Assembly (NCBI RefSeq): GCF_024763615.1
Contig: NC_077225.1
Coordinates: 1,302,001-1,366,000 of the forward strand
Direction of reading: 5' to 3'
Source: Phlebotomus papatasi
Lineage: Eukaryota > Arthropoda > Insecta > Diptera > Psychodidae
DNA: 64,000 nucleotides
This document shows, one piece after another, positions 1 to 10,700 of the stretch (its first letter is position 1; the number at the start of each line of letters is the position of its first letter). Both the position numbers and the translations under genes were made by a program. The notes beneath the pieces are model-generated. The model had not been told where the DNA came from and did not search any database. It worked only from the letters and a program-made list of their open reading frames with translations.

Positions 1-1916
1 CGCCAGTAGAAGTTTAATTGCCTCTCAGACAATAGGCGGCTAAGCAGTAGCCCTATTTTCTTAGGAAGACCATTAAGTATCAAATCATGACACAAAATGT
101 CTACAAGGACGTTATCATATGCAGACTTAACGTCAAGAAAAACACATCCAAGCATTTTTTTTCTTGCCCACGCTATTTGTATGTGAGAGTGTAGTTTGGC
201 CAAGCAGTTTTGGGTACCTACCCCACTTCTGAATCCCATCTGCGACTTTGGAATGAGATTTCGAGAGTTCGCCCAAGAATCGAGCCTAGCCAGGAGCATT
301 TTTTCAAATAATTTTCGGACAATTGAGAGCAAACATATAGGCCTATAATGGTCACAGTGATTACCGTCCTTACCTGGTTTTTTAATGGCAATTACTTTGG
401 ACACCTGCCATGAGGTGGGTATATCGGTCGACTCCATAAACTCATTAAAGATGTCGAGCATCACTATTATAGCATCTTTAGGCATGTTTTTCAGAAAACT
501 CGCTTTAATGTTGTCTTCTCCCGTTGCTTTGTTTTTAATTTCCTTGAGAGCTATGGTAATCTCCTGGACTGAGAACCTACGCCATCTTTCATTTTGAACC
601 TCATCCACTACTTCATCATGAAACGCCTTGCTGACAAAAATGGGGGCCAGTTTATCCGCAAAGCTGACTAGGAGTTCCCTGTCTATATCCCCTCCTCGTT
701 TTTTACTCTCACCGCGAAATGATCTAGCGATGCTCCACAGTTCCCCTAAAGATGTTGAGCTAGAAAAACCTTCGCATCTTTCTCTCCATCCATCGATTCT
801 CTTTTTTCGAAAGGCTTTTTTCGCACGAGCATCAGCTCTTTTATATGCCAAGAAGTCTTGCCTTGTCCCAGAACTCCTAAACAGTCTAAATCTGGCTGTC
901 CTTTCCTCCCACAGATCTACACACTCCGCATCAAACCAAACTTTGTCTCTAACTGCCGACCTACTTTCACCAGTTCTCCCTCTACTCGAAGAATTGGGTT
1001 TCTGGGCTGACACTGCCGCGTCCCATAAAGCTTTTACAAGATTGTCAAGTTTTTCAGAGCCAGTTACATTACTTTCTACAATATTTCTCACAGATATTCT
1101 TATTTCTTGCCTGAATTTTTCCCAGTCAGTTCGAGCATCTCTGACACTCTGTCTATGCACTACTTCGGCCTCGTTATGCACGTTTTGTCCGGTATTTACA
1201 TAAGTTGCAATTATTGGGATGTGATCACTTCCAAGAGGGTCTTCACAAACTGTCCAATTCCATTGCATAGCTCCTCTTGCTGACACTACAGTGACATCAA
1301 TGGCGCTACTCGAGACTGGCGGGCATGCCAAACGTGTTGGTCTTCCGTCGTTCAGCACAACAAGGTTGCTGGATTCAATCCAGTTCTGTAATGAATTTCC
1401 TCTTGAATTGCTTGTAATTGATCCCCAAAGTTCTGAATGCGCGTTGAAGTCTTGTCCTATCACCTGCTCTTGCACCTCCTAGCCAATAGCTCGGTCCAGG
1501 TCATCCACTCTTATCTGGGATGTATTGGATATGTAGACAGAGAACATACTGAAGCTCCTTCCTTTCCATGTCAATTTTACTCCTGTCGTCTCACTTGAAG
1601 TATTCTCGTGGTCCGTGATACTTAGTCGATCGGCCGGTATAGTATTTTTCACTCCCACTAGAACACCACCTCCTCGATCAGTTCTGTCACTTCGGAAGAG
1701 TTTGTATCCAGGGATCCTAAGACTACATCTTGGGGTAATTTTAGTTTCCTGTAGTAGCATTACATCTATTTTCTCTTGACTGCATAAAACAATAAGATCT
1801 TGGAGCTTAGAACGAACTCCATTGATGTTCCATTGAAGAACCCTAAGACTATTATTCTCTTCATTGTCCATGATTGGTTGACAAGGAACTACACAGCTTA
1901 GGCCATATTTGCTCAA
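1..1916 (-). pseudogene. LINE ORF2: AP endonuclease and reverse transcriptase, one internal stop, cut by window edge
   Basis: This is ORF2 of a non-LTR retrotransposon. The first ATG is at 1871 (the frame is open to 1916). It opens with an apurinic-type endonuclease domain (motifs LQWNINGVRSK, LLQETK, then after the stop GQDFNAH and GSDHIPI). RT motifs follow on the same frame between about 430 and 1 (IAIKKPGKDG, YRPICLLS, MGFRSG, CVFLDVKSAYD). A single in-frame TAG at 1479-1481 splits the endonuclease domain. I followed the frame on both sides of it and saw no frameshift. The YxDD box, 3' UTR and tail lie beyond position 1. ORF1 ends 38 nt upstream, as in I/Jockey-type bicistronic LINEs. The clade (I, Loa or Jockey) is my inference from the motifs. 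Confidence 0.88.
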
Positions 1917-1954
1917 TTAATGTAAATACAATAGTTTCAACCATTACCACCAGT

Positions 1955-3310
1955 TCATCGTTTAAGCCCAGTTTTTTTTAATATCCATAGAACTACATCT
2001 TTCCACCCCATATTCGACGACATGGCAGTTTTCTTCTGGCTATCCTTTTTATGAGGGAAAATTCGCTGTTTTTCACCTACGATAGCGGGAGGGCTATCAG
2101 TTCTGGCACTTTTTTTTGCATGGATCCTGTCATGGTTTTCAGCCCACTTGAACCAGGCGTTTTCGTCTCCAGATTCCAAATCTCCACTATTTTTTCTTTT
2201 CAGCACTTTAGTGAGTGAGCTTTCTTCCATCGGATCATTTTCGTCAGCGGAAGACAAGTCACTTGGATTCTCTTCATCAACTATAATTCCACTGAATCGA
2301 TTCCGAGTTCTAATAGGAGGATACTCTTGATCAAACGACACTTTCGGATTTGGATTCTTACGTATTTGAGGACCAGTTTTAAGCTGGGAAGATCCTTCAA
2401 TATTTAAGCGTGCGGATTTGGCTTGTTGCCTTCCTGCTAAGGCTCTCTCGACTGCTGCATCCTTAATTTCATCAATTCTTGGGCAAATATGTGCCTTTTC
2501 TTTGTAGGACGCTTTACAATTTGGGCATCGAAAAACACCCTCTAAACACGGAAATGTATTTTTTCCGTCCTCGTGATTCAGCCCACATCGTTCGCATCTT
2601 TTCCTATTACCGCAATGCGAATCTGAATGTCCCAATTTGAAACAAATATTGCATTGCATCACTTTGGGAGCGTAGGGGTTGACAGGGATTCTTAGCTTGT
2701 TGAAGATAATATAATCAGGTAGAACCGTCCCCTCAAATGTGACTCGAATAAACGGGGTCCGTGCCATCTTCTCCTGACCATCAACCATTATCTTCTTCAT
2801 GAGACGTGACGCTTCAACTATTTTTATATTTTTGTCAATCCCGTCCAGTATTCCATAACCCGATTCCAAAATTTCGAAAGCATTCGCGCAATCATTCAAG
2901 AGAATTTTCCCGCTAATTTCAACGTCTTTTGCAGGGATGTAGACATAGTACTTGTTATAGAAATCTTTATTAAAAACCAGCACATTTGCCTCTTCCCTTT
3001 TCTTGAAGAAGATTCTTATCTTATCCCTATTTACTGGAATCACCTTTTCTATAGAAGAATATTGTTTAAAAAGTTCTCCAGCAACTTTAGGGACATTAAG
3101 AGAGTGCTTTTCCTTTGCACGCAAATACACTATATATGGTGACTGGGCAATTTCGCAATATTGTCTAATTCTTTTCACTATAGTTGTGTCTCCACTTGAG
3201 CTCTGCGCATCCATCGGCTCTGTTCTCTCCTCTACTGAGTTATCATTCATCTCATCTTCCACACTACCACCAGTAGGATCTGGTGCTTTAGGCGGCGATC
3301 TCTCGCCCAT
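1955..3310 (-). CDS. LINE ORF1: RNA-binding Gag-like protein with zinc knuckles
   Basis: About 451 codons from the first ATG (3308-3310); the frame is open a further 11 codons upstream but without an ATG. The product is the nucleic-acid-binding ORF1 protein of an I/Jockey-type LINE, which coats the element RNA. An acidic, serine-rich N-terminus is followed by an RRM-like basic region. About 220 residues in come three Cys/His clusters: CNICFKLGHSDSHC (CX2CX4HX4C), a second starting CERCGLNH, and a third starting CPNC. This knuckle trio is typical of insect jockey-like ORF1. The C-terminal third is basic and low in complexity. No frame break is seen. Its partner ORF2 lies immediately downstream. 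Confidence 0.88.
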   Translation of the reverse strand: MGERSPPKAPDPTGGSVEDEMNDNSVEERTEPMDAQSSSGDTTIVKRIRQYCEIAQSPYIVYLRAKEKHSLNVPKVAGELFKQYSSIEKVIPVNRDKIRIFFKKREEANVLVFNKDFYNKYYVYIPAKDVEISGKILLNDCANAFEILESGYGILDGIDKNIKIVEASRLMKKIMVDGQEKMARTPFIRVTFEGTVLPDYIIFNKLRIPVNPYAPKVMQCNICFKLGHSDSHCGNRKRCERCGLNHEDGKNTFPCLEGVFRCPNCKASYKEKAHICPRIDEIKDAAVERALAGRQQAKSARLNIEGSSQLKTGPQIRKNPNPKVSFDQEYPPIRTRNRFSGIIVDEENPSDLSSADENDPMEESSLTKVLKRKNSGDLESGDENAWFKWAENHDRIHAKKSARTDSPPAIVGEKQRIFPHKKDSQKKTAMSSNMGWKDVVLWILKKTGLKR

Positions 3311-3693
3311 ACTATCGCTCCCGTGTGTTGTTACACACCCCACTTAGTTCTCCCACGGGACCAGGTCAGTTGCGTGTACAACACTACAACTACAATTCCC
3401 TCAGTCTCACTGTGCACCTCGAAGAGGCAACACTGAGACGTCTTCTTAAAAAACCCTTAAAAATACCCCTTAAATCTAGGAAAATTACCCAAACCAAATA
3501 TTAAAGATATATACAATATAAATTCAGAGTTCTATATACAAAATAATAATTCAAATAGCCAATATTTCAAGTAGAAAGCACTTTAAAATGCAGAGCTTAG
3601 CACGATGTGTCACCTTCGGTGGCCAGAGTGCGAATGTGACTTGAATATTGTGTCAAAGTTAAAGCGTCTGGAACTGGTTTTGAATTAGGAGAC
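3311..3693. other. Gap: probable LINE 5' leader, then AT-rich DNA
   Basis: The first 110-150 bases (to about 3450) are less AT-rich than what follows and probably form the 5' untranslated leader of the LINE. The 5' end and target duplication could not be placed. The remainder is AT-rich with no gene seen. Confidence 0.4.
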
Positions 3694-4248
3694 TTACCCT
3701 ATTTCCAGGACCCCCCCTCCACACTTGCCCCACAAAATCTTATAAACTAGGACTATTAATTTTAAAAATGTAATCGTTTCAAGTAATAACTCACCATGGG
3801 TCTCCGTTGAACGTCGATTATTACCCACGTCTAGGATACTTTTTCTGCACCGTCCGCGCTTATCGCAGTATAATCTCTCCAGATTCATTTGCTTGCGACA
3901 GTCAGAAATTCTATTTTCCGTGATCAGCGTCTCCTGAAGACTATCCATCAAATCCAGAGCATTTCCAAGAGAAATGTCGAAAACTTTTTCCAAGTTGGAA
4001 GCGTATCCTGCTTCTTTCTTCTTTTGGGTACTGCTGTTACGTTTGCAATTTTTTAACAATGACTTGTACCCTTTGAAGAGTGAAATTATTTTATCACTGA
4101 CTTTATTGTGCTTTTTAATCGGTATATTTCCTGCTGACCAAATTGCCATCAAAAGATCAGCAGTCATATAAGCTGTCTCTGCAATAATCTTTTTCAATAT
4201 AGTATGGTGGTATGAGAACACTTGGAGGACTTCCTTATTAGAAGGCAA
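3694..4248 (-). pseudogene. Fragment of an arthropod repeat-associated protein family (N-terminal part)
   Basis: An open frame of 184 codons with no convincing start (the first codon is TTG, with internal ATGs later). The basic stretch LLKNCKRNSSTQKKK followed by EKVFDISLGNAL resembles the N-terminal half of a protein family found in many copies in arthropod genomes and probably tied to a DNA transposon. A piece of the C-terminal half of what I believe is the same family is found at 35701-35981 on the other strand. The function is unknown to me and the family link rests on recalled motif order, not on an alignment. The end of the frame (CGGGVLEIG) looks like read-through into noncoding DNA, so this is probably one exon or a relic. 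Confidence 0.4.
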
Positions 4249-4593
4249 TTTTCCTGCTGAGAAGTTTTTTTAACAACACACCAATAATGTGGTGGTGAAT
4301 GATTTGATTTTCGGCACTTGATGACATTTTCTTCACTTTCACGCACCTTTACAACACTTCACAAAAGAGAGCAAGCAGGACAAAGATTTTCCTTTTGTAG
4401 CTTCCCGGTGAAAATCGCGAAAAAAAAATTAGTCGTAGTAACGATTATGCAATTTTCATCATGTGACCCACAGAACACCACCCACCCCTCCCCCTCCATG
4501 TATCCCGATGACACGTCGCCAAGCAACAAATAAAGACAGCCTACTCATTAATTATAAAATATTTTATCATTTGGTAAAGGATAAATTTGCGAC
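4249..4593. other. No gene seen
   Basis: AT-rich sequence with short unrelated frames. I see no domain, repeat or RNA gene. Confidence 0.4.
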
Positions 4594-4945
4594 GATATAT
4601 TAGATGAGCACATATATTCTGTCAGTAGAAGAGGTCGAAAGTTTGGAGTGGTATATCACAGCTCCTGATGAACATAATTGGATGAGTGAACTATTGTTGG
4701 AAAGCTTGGTTCATTAGCTTTTAGAATCTGGTATACCTAATCTTCTATGGATAAACAATGGTCATCCAGCACCATTTATGTCGAGGAAGATACTTTTTGC
4801 AACGTCTTTTTTGGCCATCTACTGCTGGGACCAGGAGGGACCCACGATTCTTGCACAAGGACTGTTTGTTAGAGAAACTCAAATGGTACAATATGTGGAA
4901 GAAACTTTTTTTTTGGACATCTTACTTTTTTTTATTCACCCACTT
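4594..4945 (+). repeat. Dispersed repeat R2, copy 1
   Basis: This stretch matches 35085-35440 in reverse complement, with scattered differences. Both copies translate to a common core (YILSVEEVESLE, then DEHNWMS, LLESLVH, LWIN.GHP, PFMSRK). In this copy the frame is broken by a TAG after LLESLVH. The parallel translation suggests a decayed coding exon of an unidentified mobile element. The matching segment in the other copy contains a (TG)n tract beside it. Confidence 0.6.
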
Positions 4946-5039
4946 TTGCAAGAATTTCAACATTTTACACGCATAGAAAAAAATGACAGAAATCCTTCTA
5001 TCCCATTTTCTGGACAAATTGTTGAAGATACCGACTTGG

Positions 5040-5560
5040 AATGTTCAAAGTGCTCCCCCATAAGTTGATCCAAGGAATCCAAATGACACTTCAATTTCAT
5101 CCCCACGTCTATCCTTCTCCTCCAGAAACCACTCTTTTAGGAATACCTCAAGAACAAGACCATCGATGCATTTCATTATTGGATATGTTTTAGAGTGTCC
5201 TAGCGGACATTTCATCCATATATATATCAAAGACGCCCGACCTCTCCTTCTTGCACTTGGTAATAATCTGGTCAGAAAAGCAGAATTTCTTCTGATTCAT
5301 TATCTGACCAAAGAGACAAAGTTAGCGACATTGAATGTTCTGAGTATCCCCCAAAAGTCAATTTAAGGAATCGAAACAACACATGCAATTGCCTCTCATC
5401 CCACTCCTTCTCCAGAAACCACTCTTTTGAGAATATCTCAAGAACCAAATCATCGACCCTTTTCATTTTTGGATATGTTTTTGACATAGCCATGGCGGAC
5501 ATTTTGTCCTCAGACACCAATATCGTCCAGAAATTTCTTCTTACCCTTAATTCATCCCTT
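5040..5560 (-). repeat. Dispersed repeat R3, two tandem diverged units
   Basis: Two neighbouring units read on the minus strand carry the same core, translating as SKTYP.MK followed by LVLE.F.KEWFLEE. A third unit with this core lies on the plus strand at 36826-37143, and weaker matches (words around gatatgtttt) occur near 17180 and 36200. Units are diverged, frames are short and no start is shared. I treat this as a repeat and not a gene. Confidence 0.5.
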
Positions 5561-5599
5561 AATTCTAATTCATACTCTTTTATAAATTGCGCAAGCAAT

Positions 5600-5850
5600 T
5601 AAAAAAAAAGCCGAAAAATTGGAAAATATCTCTAATAACTAAATTAAGTGACTCATATCAACTAATAATTTGTCGAATTCTCTAGGTAGAAACAAAAAAA
5701 AGGTCGCGGCAAGAGAAAAACACAGAAAAAATTAAAATCTTTTAAGACAAAAAAAAAAAAAAAAAAAACAAATGTCAAAAAGAAAATTCAGTGTAGAGAA
5801 TTTTGCATTCTAAGTGAATTCGAAGCAATTTGGGAGCAAGAAAAATGATA
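5600..5850. other. AT-rich spacer with homopolymer A runs
   Basis: Contains an A run of nearly 20 near 5750. No coding signal is seen. Confidence 0.4.
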
Positions 5851-7517
5851 AGGACAGGTCTTAGGAGGAAAGGACTTTGTGCTTTAAGTCTATGTAAAAA
5901 CAGGGTCAAAAAAAATTAAAAACGATAAAAGAAAATTTCGCTACTTGGGTAAATTAAAAAAAGCTTCTTGAAAAATTTACGTGAAAGTCTATTAAGGGCT
6001 AAAAAAAATTTGTCAAGGACAGGTCTTAGGAGGAAAGGATTTTGTGATTTGGGCTGAAGGAAAAACAAAGTCGAAGCAAGAAAAAATGGAGTTTTATGGC
6101 AAAAAAGTATCAATAAAAAAATTGAGAAAAGAATTTTACGATTAGCTAAACACAAAAAAAAAACATCATTAAGTTTTTCGGGGCAATAAAATTTCAAGGA
6201 CAGGTTATTTAGTGTAGTGAAATTTTAGGTATTTTCTGCTTTTATTGTGTTTGGTGAGATAAAAAAGAGCTAAGGATAATGAATAGTACTTGATTTAACT
6301 CATGGATCTCCTGAGGAATCCAAATCAATAAAAATAGCGATAGATGTGATTTTAAAACAATCAGAAATTAAGAGATTCTTTTTAAATATCTTCAAATAAT
6401 GTGGAACATAATATCTCTAAAAAGGAGAGGACAGATTTGGATTTTTATATAATTTTTTTTATAAGGTGACTCCGGTGACTCTATCCATGCCTGAATCACT
6501 GAAATGAGGGCTTTCTATTAATCAAAGCAGGAGTTTAGGTACAGACGAAATGCTGTTCTATGTGTTCCTTATAAGAAGAAAAAGAGACTTCTTAAATATT
6601 TTGTTTGGGTTCCAGTATAAAAATTTATTTCTTGGCAATCTTCATATTTTCCTGAATTTTAACCAACTTGAAGGCCATTTTTTACTCTTTATTTATATAG
6701 AGCAGTTTAAAAAGGGAACCAAAAAAAGAAATAAACATTTTTGGAACGCCAGAATTTTCATCAAGAAATTTCCTTTGTAAGTAGATATTAACTTTTTTCG
6801 GACCGCACACAGCATATGCTGCAAGTCAATTTCATAATTTTTTTTAATCAAAAATATAAAAGCTCAGGAAATAATTGAGGTCCTACAAAAATATCTTACA
6901 TTTTGACATTATTATAGTTTGTAAATCATCCACAAGAATCGGATTTTTCTCAGTTCTAAATAATAATAAAAAAAAAACATTGTTTTTCACAGAACATTCA
7001 TATGCTGCTTTGGGTCTCAAAAGAGACGAAAGAGTTAAGGAGACCCCTTAAAGAATTTCAATTGATAGTTGGTATGTTCTTAAATTTGTAGGATAACTCA
7101 ATAGCTTTCCAATAAGCCCTCATTTATTAATTTCTGATCACTAGAACATAAATTAGAAGCGAATATGTAAGTTGGTACATTTTAATTTCTGAACATTTTG
7201 AACTTACCAATTTTTTTTTTTAAATCTATTTCTTATCCGATTTCAATGAAATTTTGCAAAAACATTGTCCACTAAATGAGCAATGTTCCTCTAAAATATT
7301 GAGAAGAAATTTTCAATAGTCTTCCGCAGAGAAATTTATTCCTGGCGAATTTGTGAATTTTCGTGATTTTTCACTACAAAGATTGCCGTTGAGGAACCTC
7401 TAAACAGTGTCCAATCTTATTCTTGTCTAAGAAGCACTTTATTGTCTCATTATATAGAACAATATTCCGGCCGGGCCAAAAAGAAATAAAAAAATTTTTT
7501 TTTTTGAAACACCCTAA
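5850..7517 (-). repeat. Long dispersed repeat R1, copy 1, ending in 2-3 satellite units
   Basis: Read on the minus strand this stretch is homologous over its length to 41036-44600. The shared terminus is TTAGGGTGTTT (ACACCCTAA at 7509-7517 here). The body matches at about 7084-7500, 6470-6600 and 6340-6480. The other end consists of satellite units recognised by the word aggacaggtcttagg at 5851 and 6015 and a diverged one near 6195. In the second copy this end has grown to about 14 units. No protein is encoded; the short frames here do not agree between copies. The Mag-like retrotransposon inserted exactly at the TTAGGGTG terminus. Confidence 0.65.
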
Positions 7518-7689
7518 TGTGGTGAATAGTATTAGTGGGGAGTTTGTAACGTCAGAGTGACAGTGATGTTTCCGGTCACTTCAGTTCTGGCATCTGAGCG
7601 ATAGAGTAAGAAAGGTGCGTGCAATAAATAGACTTAAGTGATCTCTAAAAATCGTGTTTCATTTGGATCATCTATATCCAAACACCAGA
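7518..7689 (+). repeat. 5' LTR of the Mag-like element
   Basis: 172 bp, starting TGTGGTGAAT and containing an AATAAA (caataaatag) polyadenylation-type signal near 7622. Matches 12084-12255 with one visible substitution at 7688. Confidence 0.9.
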
Positions 7690-7693
7690 AATC

Positions 7694-7711
7694 TGGCGAC
7701 GGATGTGGCCA
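7694..7711 (+). promoter_or_regulatory. Putative primer-binding site
   Basis: TGGCGACGGATGTGG begins four bases after the LTR. The TGG start would pair with the CCA end of a tRNA, as expected at this place. I did not identify the tRNA. Confidence 0.55.
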
Positions 7712-7783
7712 AGAAGCCGCGTGTGATAAAAATTTCGCGAGAAAATAGATCAAAAAAGTAAAATTTTATCGCTCAAAAACGAG

Positions 7784-10700
7784 ATGCCATATGATACCGC
7801 GAGTGACACCCGGACAGGGGATTCCAGTAGAGCCCCCGTCATCGGCTCCATCGAACAGTACATTCCCGGAGAGGATTTTGCTCAGTACAAGAGCAGATTG
7901 GACCAATTTTTCATCGGGAATGCGGTGGATAAGCAACGCAGGGTGGCACTAACCATAACCCTCATGGGACCAGTGTGCTACAACGTGCTTGAGTCTTTGT
8001 CTGCTCCAGAGAAGCCAGAGCAGAAATCCTACGACCAAATCATGGAGATGTTGCAGCAGCACTACAAGCCCACCAGGAATATCCATGCTGAAAGGTATAA
8101 ATGCAATACCCGGCAGCAAATGGAGGGTGAAACGCTACAAGACTACATAGTCGAATTGAAGTCACTATCACGGACATGCAACTTCCGGACATTCTTGGAA
8201 GAAGCCCTGACAGATCGCCTCATCAGTGGAATCAGAAACAACAGACTTAGGGCAAAACTTTTGGACCAAAAGGAATTGAAGTGGGACACAGCACAACAAA
8301 TGTGTACCACAGATGCCCTGACATCTGAAGGAGTACAAATGATGGGAAATGCAGCAGCAGTTTTCAAAGTGAGTTCTCAAAACCCTCAAGGAGCATGGGA
8401 ATCACGTGAAGGACGCAATCAGCAGAGGAATAGGGGAGCACGGAGCAACGGCAAGGGAACCAACACCCAGCAAAGATCGTCTACACCTCATCCACAGAGC
8501 CACAAAAACAATCAGCAAGGCTCTCAGCAAAAGGACAAAGCGTGTGGACAGTGTGGATTGGTTCATCCTTCTGGATCCTGCAAGGCGTGGAATTCAACGT
8601 GCCACAAGTGTGCGCAAAAAGGGCACTGGGCCCGGCTGTGCCGCACACGTGAGTGTTTACCTTCTTCATCATCAGCTGTTCAAAGTATTTATGTAAAAAA
8701 TTTAGAGTCACCTGACGCATTAACCCTAATTTTGCAGGTTGAAGATCAAGAGATAGAGTTCGAGGTGGATTCTGGGAGCGCTGCTACCGTGATGAGTGAG
8801 AATGATTTTTTATATTTCTTTGGGAATAGAAAAGTGAAGCCCGCCAGAATGAATTTGCTAACGGTTAACGGGGAACCCATTCACACAATTGGTGAGTGCG
8901 AATTTCAAGTTCAAGGGAAAAATTTGCGGATGTTTGTGATAGACTGCAATCGTTCTGGGCGCCCTCTCTTGGGTAGGAGTTGGCTCAATGCGATTTGGCC
9001 TGGGTGGAGCTCTTGTCTATTAAGTTATTTAAATGATAATAAAAGTCAGGGGTTGCACACCGAGCAGATCTATTCGATACAGAATTTTGCGAGTCAACAA
9101 GGACTAGAAGGGTGGCTTGGGGGGATGAAGCAAAAATTTCCGAATGTGTTTGCACAAGATGGAACACCAATTAAACATTTTAAAGCATCGATTCATATGG
9201 AACCAAATGCTTCCCCGGTATTCTGTCGCGCAAGAAATATTCCCTATAAATTAGAAGAGAAAGTCAATGAAGAATTGACAAGGCTGGAGGGGGGTGGAAT
9301 AATTGTCCCAGTACAGCATGCAGATTGGGCAAGCCCCTTAGTGATAATTCCAAAGGGCGACAGCATTAGGATGTGTGTCGACTTTAAGGTCACGATAAAC
9401 CAATTTATTCTTAAAGAGCATTACCCGTTACCCAATGTAGAAGATCTGCTAGCCAAGGTATCGGGAGGGAGGTGGTTTTATAAAATTGACCTCAAAAATG
9501 CTTATTTGCAATTGTCGGTGGATGAGAATTCTCAGCAATTTCTTACGATTAATACTCCTAGTGGATTATTTAAGTACACAAGATTACCGTTTGGCGTGTC
9601 GACCGCCCCTGTGCAGTTCCAAAATGTTATGGAGCACATCCTTAAGGATGAAAAAGGCGTATTATGTTATTTAGATGACATTATAATCATGGGTGAAGAT
9701 TTTAATCAATGTTTGAGAAGAACGGAGTCAGTTCTGAAAGCATTAAATTATTATAATGTGAAGATCAATACCGAAAAATGCGAATGGTTCAAGGAGAAGA
9801 TTGATTTCTTAGGGCAGTTGATTTCCCAAGATGGAATTCGCCCCAATCCTGAGAAGTTGACAGCTTCGAAGGATGCTCCACGACCAAAAGATTTAAAAGA
9901 ACTTCAAGCGTTCTTAGGTTTAGCCAATTATTACGCTAAATATGTGAATTTGGCTGAAATTTTGAAGCCACTATATACTCTTTTGAAAAAAGAAAATGAT
10001 TTCTTGTGGGGTCAAGAACAAGAAGAATCTTTTAGGAAGTGCAAAGAAGCACTATTAGGGGATAACATTCTCATGTGCTATAACCCAAATCTTCCGATTT
10101 GTATTTCTTGCGATGCCTCAGCGTATGGCATATCCGCAATTCTTTCTCACAAAATCGGAAACGAAGAAAGACCAATAATGTTTGCTTCACGAACGTTAAC
10201 AAATGCAGAGAAAAATTATTCTCAATTGGATAAAGAAGCATTGGCTATCGTGTATGCATTCAAAAAGTTCTACAAATACGTATTTGGGCATAAAGTTATC
10301 GTTTACTCCGATCATAAACCGCTTAAAGATTTGTTCAACCCAAAAGGATCAGGTCCTAGTGTAGCTTCAGGTAGAGTTGCGAGATGGAACATTTTTCTTT
10401 CCACCTTTGACTATGAAATTCAGTTTAGAGAAGGGAAGAAAAATGCCAACGCAGACGCACTATCCCGATTGCCAATGAGCGAAGAGGGCATAGAAGACGA
10501 TGCGATTGATGAATTCGTCTCGATCAACACGGTTAGAGAAATGTCGGAACCGATAAGCTCGAAGGAGATTAGGCGAGTATTGAAGAAGGAAAAAATCTTG
10601 CGGGAAGTTCTGAGAGAAACCCAACAAGGTTGGAAAGTAAACCAGAAACTGTCTCCTGAGATGAAGTATTTCTTTAGACTACGCCAATCACTTTCGTCTG

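Noticed and set aside
5045..5598. Protein gene on the minus strand (61- and 108-codon ORFs with KEWFLEE)
   Set aside because: The same core occurs in repeat units with different frames and starts, so it is treated as repeat R3.
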